Assembly: GCA_020061965.1 (NCBI GenBank)
Contig: JAGUXG010000179.1
Span: forward strand, 1-11,382
Length of the DNA: 11,382 nt
Direction of reading: 5' to 3'
From: a bacterium
GTDB lineage: Bacteria; UBA9089; UBA9088; JAGUXG01
Shown: piece by piece, positions 7,315 through 11,382 of the stretch
Layout of the letters: every line of letters starts with the position of its first letter
Position numbering within the stretch: the first letter of the stretch is position 1
The notes under the pieces: generated by a model
Database searches by the model: none
Told to the model about the DNA's origin: nothing
What the model saw: only the letters and a program-made list of their open reading frames with translations
Position numbers and translations under genes: made by a program

Positions 7315-7475
7315 ATACCCAAATAAATCAGGTTTACCGAAAAATTTTTGTTGTAGGTTATAAGTTGTAGGTTGTAGGTTAAAGAAGTAGAAGAGATAAG
7401 GCTCAAACCTACAACTTACAACATCCTAAACTTACAACCTCAGGCTCTCTTTGTAAACCTGATTTACTTGGGTAT
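7315..7475. repeat. 161-bp nested imperfect palindrome (MITE-like element or structured RNA) between acsC and acsE
   Basis: Terminal inverted repeats at 7315-7337 and 7453-7475 pair at 22 of 23 positions; they begin ATACCCAAATAAATCAGG and the other copy ends in GGGTAT. Inside, 7350-7359 pairs with 7429-7438 (nine Watson-Crick pairs plus one G-U as RNA), and 7364-7380 (GTTGTAGGTTGTAGGTT) pairs with 7406-7422 (sixteen pairs plus one G-U). The loop is 25 nt, 7381-7405. About 50 base pairs form one long interrupted hairpin. There is no coding sequence. Both ends carry TA, which would fit insertion at a TA target by an IS630/mariner-type transposase, but no second copy is available to prove mobility. 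The remaining parts of the gap (7292-7314 and 7476-7494) hold only AT-rich sequence and the acsE Shine-Dalgarno. The element could also act as a terminator, attenuator or RNA-stability hairpin. Confidence 0.8.
7350..7380 (+). repeat. tandem heptamer array GTTGTAG
   Basis: Units GTTGTAG, GTTATAA, GTTGTAG, GTTGTAG and a partial GTT follow each other with a period of 7. Inverted copies (CTACAAC 7409-7415, TTACAAC 7416-7422, TTACAAC 7432-7438) occupy the opposite arm of the palindrome. Confidence 0.8.
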
Positions 7476-7481
7476 ATATAA

Positions 7482-7488
7482 AGGAGGT
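7482..7488 (+). promoter_or_regulatory. Shine-Dalgarno that fixes the acsE start
   Basis: AGGAGGT, part of AAGGAGGTG, lies with its GGAGG core 7 nt before ATG 7495. It begins 6 nt after the palindrome ends, so folding of that hairpin in the mRNA could affect ribosome access. Confidence 0.88.
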
Positions 7489-7494
7489 GTAGAT

Positions 7495-8376
7495 ATGATT
7501 ATTTGTGTGGCAGAGAATATTCATGTCATCTCTGGCAGGGTAAAGACAGCCATCAAAGAGAGAGATGCAAAGACTATTCAAGGGATAGCCAGAATGGCTA
7601 AGGAGAAAGGTGCGGACTATATAGATGTGAATATAGGTCCGGCAAGCAAGGAAGGGCCTGAGATTATGGAATGGGTGGTTAAGCAGGTGCAGGAGGTCTG
7701 TAACCTGCCTTTGTTTCTTGACACCCTGAACATTCAGGCAATCGAGCGTGGATTGCAGATTGTCAAGCAAAGGGCTGTGATCAACTCTATCTCCTGTATT
7801 CCAGAGAGGATGGATGCGTTACTTCCTTTGGTGAAGAAGTATAATGCTGGATGCGTCTGTTTGCTGATAAGTAGTCAAGGGCTACCGAGGGATAATGATG
7901 AGCGAGGAATGTTGGCAGCAGAGCTGATAGGAAAGGCTATGGAGTATGAGGTGGCGAATGAAGACCTCTGGTTTGACCCATTCACCCCTCCTATTGCCTT
8001 TCAGCAGGATGCGGTTAAGCTGATGATAGAGTCTGTGCCGATGTTTGAAGAGATAGCACCAGGGTGTAAAACTACCTGTGGTCTTTCTAATGCTTCAAAT
8101 GGCGTGCCAGCAGAGCTCAGACCGACAATCAATCGAACACTCTTGATTATGGCAGAAAAGCAGGGGATGAAGTCAGCTATTGTGGATGCAGAAGATGAAA
8201 AGCTGATGGAGATAGCCAAAGGCAAAAGACCAGACTTACAGCAAATTGTCGGCAATATTATGGACGGCAAAGAGCAAGATTTATCCAGTTTAACTGCTGA
8301 ACAGCTCGACTATGTAAAGACAGCCAATGTGCTTCTTTGTCATAAACTCTTCTCTCCATCTTGGCTCACAGAGTAA
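7495..8376 (+). CDS. acsE: 5-methyltetrahydrofolate:corrinoid/iron-sulfur protein methyltransferase
   Basis: AcsE transfers the methyl group of 5-methyl-tetrahydrofolate to the cobalt of the corrinoid iron-sulfur protein, the entry of the methyl branch into acetyl-CoA synthesis. The 293 residues form a pterin-binding TIM barrel. Residues conserved with the Moorella enzyme (recalled from memory) are present: DVNIGPA (44-50), FLDTLN (D76), VINS (N97), FDP (D161) and GLSN (N199), followed by RPTINRTLL. The start at ATG 7495 has a near-perfect Shine-Dalgarno and lines up with the family N-terminus; an in-frame TTG at 7468 lies inside the palindrome and is rejected. The protein is about 30 residues longer at the C-terminus than the Moorella form, ending in an unfamiliar helix-like tail. 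The rhodanese gene starts on the base after the stop codon. Confidence 0.95.
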   Translation: MIICVAENIHVISGRVKTAIKERDAKTIQGIARMAKEKGADYIDVNIGPASKEGPEIMEWVVKQVQEVCNLPLFLDTLNIQAIERGLQIVKQRAVINSISCIPERMDALLPLVKKYNAGCVCLLISSQGLPRDNDERGMLAAELIGKAMEYEVANEDLWFDPFTPPIAFQQDAVKLMIESVPMFEEIAPGCKTTCGLSNASNGVPAELRPTINRTLLIMAEKQGMKSAIVDAEDEKLMEIAKGKRPDLQQIVGNIMDGKEQDLSSLTAEQLDYVKTANVLLCHKLFSPSWLTE

Positions 8377-8844
8377 GTGCAGGATTTATTTCGGATAATC
8401 TGTCTGTTGGTTGTCTCTTTGGTTCTTGGAGTCTTTGTTCAGGTGTTTCATCCTATGGGTCTGCCATTTTGGCTGAATGAGGTAAAAGAGCCAGCAATGC
8501 CAGCCTGGGCATGGAATAGATTACAGACTATGGATGCTGAGACTGCATTTTACAAGGTATCAAATGAGTGTATTCTGGTGGATGTGCGAAATAAAGAGGC
8601 TTTTCAGAAAGAACATGCGGTAAGTGCCATCAATTTACCATACTATGGATTTTCTGATCATTACTCGGAGTTTGCCAAGAATGTAGCAAAAAAGGAAGCC
8701 ATCTTCTTATACTGCTATCATTCAGAATGCTTCTTGGACAGTTGGGTGGCAAAGAGATTACTTGCTTTGGGGTTTTCCAATCTGACCATCATAGAAGGAG
8801 GGTTTGAGAGTTGGAAAGAGCTGAATCTACCAACTACAAAATGA
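8377..8844 (+). CDS. membrane-anchored rhodanese-domain protein
   Basis: A 155-residue protein with an N-terminal hydrophobic anchor (about 5-24, FRIICLLVVSLVLGVFVQVF) and a rhodanese domain outside the membrane (about 52-152). Rhodanese signatures are ILVDVRNKEAFQKEHAVSAINLPY (66-89) and FLYCYHSEC, with the likely catalytic cysteine C113, then LLALGFSNLTIIEGGFESW. The active-site loop is C-Y-H-S-E-C rather than the common C-R-S-G-x-R, and the second cysteine (C118) could form a disulfide or take part in sulfur transfer. Rhodaneses carry persulfide sulfur or act in thiol redox; the substrate here is unknown. The GTG start at 8377 immediately follows the acsE stop and has no Shine-Dalgarno, so translation is probably coupled to acsE. 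Its stop overlaps the next start (ATGA, 8841-8844). Confidence 0.87.
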   Translation: MQDLFRIICLLVVSLVLGVFVQVFHPMGLPFWLNEVKEPAMPAWAWNRLQTMDAETAFYKVSNECILVDVRNKEAFQKEHAVSAINLPYYGFSDHYSEFAKNVAKKEAIFLYCYHSECFLDSWVAKRLLALGFSNLTIIEGGFESWKELNLPTTK

Positions 8845-9308
8845 AGGTCTGGATACAGAGTGTTTTGAGATGTGCAATTGGAGGAGTATTTATCTATGCC
8901 AGTATAGATAAGACAATCCACCCAGATAGGTTGGCTGAGATAATTATAGGCTATCAAATTCTGCCTATTAGCCTCGTCAACATCTCTGCTATCTGGCTTC
9001 CATACTTGGAGTTTTTAGTTGGAGTCTTATGTCTATCAGGGATATGGCTCAGGGCATCTTCCCTCTTATTGACAGGTCTATCCATACTCTACCTTGGAGC
9101 AATCTTTTATACCTTATCAAGGGGCATTCCTTTGGTCTGCGGATGTTTTTCAGTAAACTCTCAATCTTTCAAAACATGGGGTTCGCTCTGGCAAGAATCT
9201 TTACTATTGCTTGGTTGTATACTCCTCTGGCTAACAACAAAGAAAGAGAATTCAATCTTTACATCTTTTCCATCAGGTCTATTTTCCTTCAGAAAGCCTT
9301 TCTATTAG
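8841..9308 (+). CDS. MauE/DoxX-like membrane protein
   Basis: A 155-residue protein with four probable membrane segments (about 8-22, 45-70, 72-93 and 117-132). It carries SIDKTIHP (21-28) and the VCGCF motif (C100, C102), both typical of the MauE/DoxX superfamily, in which MauE is needed for disulfide formation in periplasmic methylamine dehydrogenase. Two other cysteines (C11, C64) lie in membrane segments. With the rhodanese immediately upstream it looks like a two-gene thiol/disulfide or sulfur-relay unit at the membrane; this is inference from context. The start at ATG 8841 overlaps the rhodanese stop as ATGA. A TTG at 8811 is in frame but would add ten charged residues and a 34-nt overlap, so it is not used. 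Its last 30 nt overlap the convergent phosphoesterase. Confidence 0.85.
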   Translation: MKVWIQSVLRCAIGGVFIYASIDKTIHPDRLAEIIIGYQILPISLVNISAIWLPYLEFLVGVLCLSGIWLRASSLLLTGLSILYLGAIFYTLSRGIPLVCGCFSVNSQSFKTWGSLWQESLLLLGCILLWLTTKKENSIFTSFPSGLFSFRKPFY

Positions 9309-10004
9309 ATATTCAGGCAGCCTCTTTTCTCTCATCAGAGCTTGAGTTTTTCCAATCTCATAAGAGAATCGAAGAAGCTTGAATTTGCCTTTTTCTGTGT
9401 CAAAAAGACCAAAGCTCGGATTTGGGTTGCGATCCCTTGGCTGACCGATTGAGCCTGAGTTAATAATTGTCGGATATTGTAAAGAGATTTCAGTGCCTTC
9501 TGGAATGTTCATCTTTATAATCTTATCCCATTTCTTAATAAAGATGCGAGGACAATGGGTATGTCCAACAAAAAGAGCTTTTTCTTTCAGAAGGCAGAAA
9601 GACCCTTCTGCCTGCTCCTCATCAAATATATATTCACTTGCCCAATTTCTGAGGCTTCCATGGAGAAAGATAAGGTCATTCTCTCTTATTATCCTTGGAA
9701 TAGCAGAAAGCCAGAATTTGTTCTCTTCTGAAAGCACCTTCTTTGTCCATTCAATCGCTCTTCTGGCAAATGGATTGAATTTTTTCACATCACTTTCTCC
9801 GATTGCTGCCAGGTCATGATTTCCAGCTGAGACCAAAATATCTCGCTTTCTTATCTCTTCTATACATTCATTTGGCTCTGGACCATATCCAACAACATCT
9901 CCCAATATCACTACACTATCAGGCTTGAGATCATCTAAGTAGGCGAAGAAAGAGAGGAGAGCCGCCAAATTTCCATGAACATCAGAGCCAACTGCGTATA
10001 TCAC
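9279..10004 (-). CDS. metallophosphoesterase (YfcE/MJ0936-like calcineurin superfamily)
   Basis: A 241-residue cytoplasmic protein with all five metallophosphoesterase blocks: GSDVHGN (D8, H10), ILGDVVGYG (D36), SAGNHD (N62, H63), LHGS, and GHTH. The set binds two metal ions and hydrolyses phosphodiesters or phosphomonoesters. GYGPEPNECIE after the GD block is typical of the small DHH-free YfcE-type subfamily found in many bacteria and archaea. The physiological substrate is unknown. The start is taken as GTG at 10004, right before IYAVGSDVHGN; extending to TTG 10121 would add 39 residues without family likeness and run across the divergent apgM promoter. No Shine-Dalgarno is seen. The 3' end overlaps the mauE-like gene by 30 nt, with no terminator between the two convergent genes. 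Confidence 0.9.
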   Translation of the reverse strand: MIYAVGSDVHGNLAALLSFFAYLDDLKPDSVVILGDVVGYGPEPNECIEEIRKRDILVSAGNHDLAAIGESDVKKFNPFARRAIEWTKKVLSEENKFWLSAIPRIIRENDLIFLHGSLRNWASEYIFDEEQAEGSFCLLKEKALFVGHTHCPRIFIKKWDKIIKMNIPEGTEISLQYPTIINSGSIGQPRDRNPNPSFGLFDTEKGKFKLLRFSYEIGKTQALMREKRLPEYLIERLSEGK

Positions 10005-10013
10005 AATGATAAA

Positions 10014-10043
10014 AAGATAACATAATAAATAAGAAAAAGTCAA
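10014..10043 (-). promoter_or_regulatory. candidate promoter of the metallophosphoesterase gene
   Basis: On the minus strand, TTGACT (10043-10038, five of six), an 18-nt spacer, then TATCTT (10019-10014, four of six). The predicted start near 10007 is only about 3 nt before GTG 10004, so this mRNA too would have almost no leader. The -10 is weak. Confidence 0.42.
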
Positions 10044-10077
10044 GGGTTGCTGTATTGGTGAAGTGTGATTTTTGGAG

Positions 10078-10106
10078 TTGACAAGAGGATATGGGATGAA
10101 TACTAT
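10078..10106 (+). promoter_or_regulatory. sigma70-type promoter of apgM, predicted leaderless start
   Basis: A perfect TTGACA (10078-10083), an exact 17-nt spacer, then TACTAT (10101-10106, four of six). The canonical +1 falls at 10113, the G of the GTG start codon. It excludes the upstream GTG at 10065 for transcripts from this promoter. Confidence 0.68.
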
Positions 10107-10112
10107 AGATGT

Positions 10113-11306
10113 GTGAATCAAGATTTAATTAAGAATCTTTCCAAAGACTCTTCCTCAAAGGTTATATTCCTTGTCTTAGATGGCCTGGGAGACCTACCAA
10201 TAAATGGGAAAACTACCCTCCAGAAAGCTCATAAACCGAATATTGACTCGCTCTCCAAATCTTCCATCTATGGCTTGATGGACCCAATCGCACCAGGGAT
10301 AACACCTGGAAGTGGGCCTGCACATCTTAGTCTGTTTGGCTATGACCCATTAAAATATGAGATTGGAAGGGGTTTGCTTGGTGCTTTGGGAATAGGTTTT
10401 GAGGTTAAAGAGGAAGATGTTTGTGCCAGAGGAAACTTTTGTACCATTGAACAAGGCGTTGTTACGGATAGAAGGGCAGGAAGGATAAGCACAGAAAAGA
10501 ATAAGGAGCTTTGCCAGATCCTTTCAAGCCTCAAGATAGAAGGGATAGAGATATTTGTTGAGCCAGAGAAAGAGCATAGATTTCTGGTCGTTTTTAGAGG
10601 AACTGGCCTTTCTGCTAATCTTTCTGACCATGACCCACAGAAGACAGGTCTTTCACCTCTACTTGTCCAGGCAAAGAATTCTGCTTCAGCCAAGACAGCC
10701 GAACTTTTCAACAAATGGCTCACAGGAGTAGAGGCTATCTTAAAAGATGAATCTCCTGCAAATATGGTTCTCTTGCGAGGGTTTGCCGGGTATCTGAAAC
10801 TTCCAACATTTGATGAGCTATATAAACTCCATCCTGCTTGCATTGCTTCCTATCCTATGTATAAAGGATTGGCTAAACTCCTTGGAATGGATATCCTTAA
10901 GACAGGAGATAAGATAGAGGATGAGGTGAAGACATTGACAGAAAATTATGAGAGATTTAACTTCTTCTTCCTTCATATAAAAGGGACGGATAAGGCAGGA
11001 GAAGACGGTGATTATGAAAAGAAGGTCTCTGTAATTGAGGAAGTAGATAGGTTTATTCCAGAGATAATGAAGTTGGACCCTGATCTTTTGGTGATTACAG
11101 GAGACCACTCAACCCCAGCCCTTCTAAAGGGACACTCCTGGCATCCTGTTCCTCTTCTTCTTCATAGCAAATACTGCATAAGCGATGATCTTCCATCTTT
11201 CTCTGAGAAAGAGGCAAAGAAAGGGGCTTTGGGAAGGTTTCCCATGCAAGACCTGATGGGAATCGTTCTTGGAGCAAGTGGAAGGCTGGCCAAGTATGGG
11301 GCCTAG
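10113..11306 (+). CDS. apgM: 2,3-bisphosphoglycerate-independent phosphoglycerate mutase, archaeal type
   Basis: ApgM interconverts 3- and 2-phosphoglycerate in glycolysis and gluconeogenesis. The 397-residue protein belongs to the alkaline phosphatase superfamily. It opens with VIFLVLDGLGDLP (metal-binding D23), then KTTLQKAHKPNIDSL and TPGSGPAHLSLFGYDP (S67 the probable phosphoserine nucleophile). Near the C-terminus are FFFLHIKGTDKAGEDGD, VITGDHSTP and GHSWHPVPLLL, which complete the two-metal site. The start at GTG 10113 is chosen because it coincides with the predicted transcript start and gives the usual short N-terminus before the first strand; GTG 10065 would add 16 residues and lies upstream of the promoter. 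No other ATG/GTG/TTG occurs between 10113 and the conserved core. Length agrees with bacterial ApgM of about 400 residues. An ApgM-like phosphonopyruvate decarboxylase relative is less likely. Confidence 0.92.
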   Translation: MNQDLIKNLSKDSSSKVIFLVLDGLGDLPINGKTTLQKAHKPNIDSLSKSSIYGLMDPIAPGITPGSGPAHLSLFGYDPLKYEIGRGLLGALGIGFEVKEEDVCARGNFCTIEQGVVTDRRAGRISTEKNKELCQILSSLKIEGIEIFVEPEKEHRFLVVFRGTGLSANLSDHDPQKTGLSPLLVQAKNSASAKTAELFNKWLTGVEAILKDESPANMVLLRGFAGYLKLPTFDELYKLHPACIASYPMYKGLAKLLGMDILKTGDKIEDEVKTLTENYERFNFFFLHIKGTDKAGEDGDYEKKVSVIEEVDRFIPEIMKLDPDLLVITGDHSTPALLKGHSWHPVPLLLHSKYCISDDLPSFSEKEAKKGALGRFPMQDLMGIVLGASGRLAKYGA

Positions 11307-11351
11307 AGTATTAAGATTTTGGTATGTGTTTAGGTAAAAAAGAAATGAAGC

Positions 11352-11382
11352 GTCAAAGGGTCAAAGAGTCGTAGTGTCAAAG
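11352..11382 (+). repeat. tandem octamer array GTCAAAGN, cut by the window end
   Basis: Units GTCAAAGG, GTCAAAGA, GTCGTAGT and GTCAAAG follow with a period of 8. The array lies 45 nt after the apgM stop in otherwise featureless AT-rich sequence, and it probably continues beyond the window. Confidence 0.8.

Noticed and set aside
7451..7482. Possible promoter for acsE (TTGTAA ... TATATA) at the right end of the palindrome
   Set aside because: Any spacing that fits places the transcript start inside or after the Shine-Dalgarno, which would destroy it; matches are only four of six.
7468..7494. Upstream TTG start that would lengthen AcsE by nine residues
   Set aside because: It lies in the right arm of the palindrome, lacks a Shine-Dalgarno, and the ATG at 7495 has an excellent one and matches the family N-terminus.
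7432..7770. Minus-strand reading frame of 112 codons over the start of acsE
   Set aside because: It is antisense to a firmly identified gene, covers part of the palindrome and has no recognisable motif.
8811..8840. TTG start for the MauE-like protein
   Set aside because: The ATG at 8841 gives the usual ATGA coupling and begins directly before the first membrane segment.
9029..9382. Plus-strand reading frame of 117 codons out of frame with the MauE-like gene
   Set aside because: It overlaps most of the MauE-like gene, which has clear family motifs, and shows no sign of its own function.
9493..9819. Plus-strand reading frame of 108 codons inside the phosphoesterase
   Set aside because: It is a shadow of the minus-strand gene, whose five motifs are intact, and has no promoter or ribosome site.
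10065..10112. GTG start giving apgM 16 more residues
   Set aside because: It lies upstream of a well-matched promoter, and the added residues do not resemble the family N-terminus.
10005..10121. Extended N-terminus of the metallophosphoesterase from TTG 10121
   Set aside because: The 39 extra residues precede the conserved first strand, have no family likeness and run through the divergent promoter region.
11352..11382. Start of a CRISPR array
   Set aside because: The units are 8 bp directly in tandem without spacers and no cas gene is present.

Overview
The window is AT-rich bacterial chromosome carrying the 3' part of ligA (NAD-dependent DNA ligase, a bacterial enzyme), one tRNA gene and nine further protein genes. 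The nearly intact Wood-Ljungdahl pair acsC and acsE points to a strict anaerobe that uses the CODH/acetyl-CoA synthase route. An archaeal-type phosphoglycerate mutase, GTG starts, a tRNA without encoded CCA and degenerate 7-8 bp intergenic repeats would suit an uncultured deep-branching lineage of the Omnitrophota/Desantisbacteria kind. That taxonomic guess is weak. I see no phage genes, insertion sequences with a transposase, or CRISPR arrays.

Layout: (1) 1-778, end of ligA. (2) 847-3406, tRNA-Thr(CGU), a small membrane-anchored HEAT-repeat protein and an O-antigen-ligase-like membrane protein with a C-terminal TPR domain; the two proteins overlap by ATGA and may share the tRNA promoter. (3) 3447-5824, a GAF-GAF-HD-GYP c-di-GMP phosphodiesterase overlapping a small DUF3307 membrane protein. 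(4) 5939-9308, acsC, a 161-bp nested palindrome, acsE, then a membrane-anchored rhodanese and a MauE/DoxX-like protein packed tightly behind acsE. (5) 9279-10004 on the minus strand, a metallophosphoesterase whose 3' end overlaps that of the mauE-like gene. (6) 10113-11306, apgM, divergent from the phosphoesterase, followed by an octamer repeat array running off the window.

Functionally, AcsE moves the methyl group from methyl-tetrahydrofolate to the corrinoid iron-sulfur protein whose large subunit is AcsC. The small subunit (acsD) and CODH/ACS (acsA/acsB) are not in the window. The rhodanese and MauE-like proteins suggest thiol, sulfur or disulfide handling at the membrane, possibly cotranscribed with acsE. 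ApgM serves glycolysis/gluconeogenesis.

The points most worth following are the nested palindrome that ends 6 nt before the acsE Shine-Dalgarno; good sigma70-type promoters placed so that the HD-GYP and apgM mRNAs would be leaderless, in contrast to the strong Shine-Dalgarno sequences of acsC and acsE; and a possible tRNA-mRNA transcript. I found no convincing wholly new multi-gene system. The unusual material is mainly regulatory or structural DNA.
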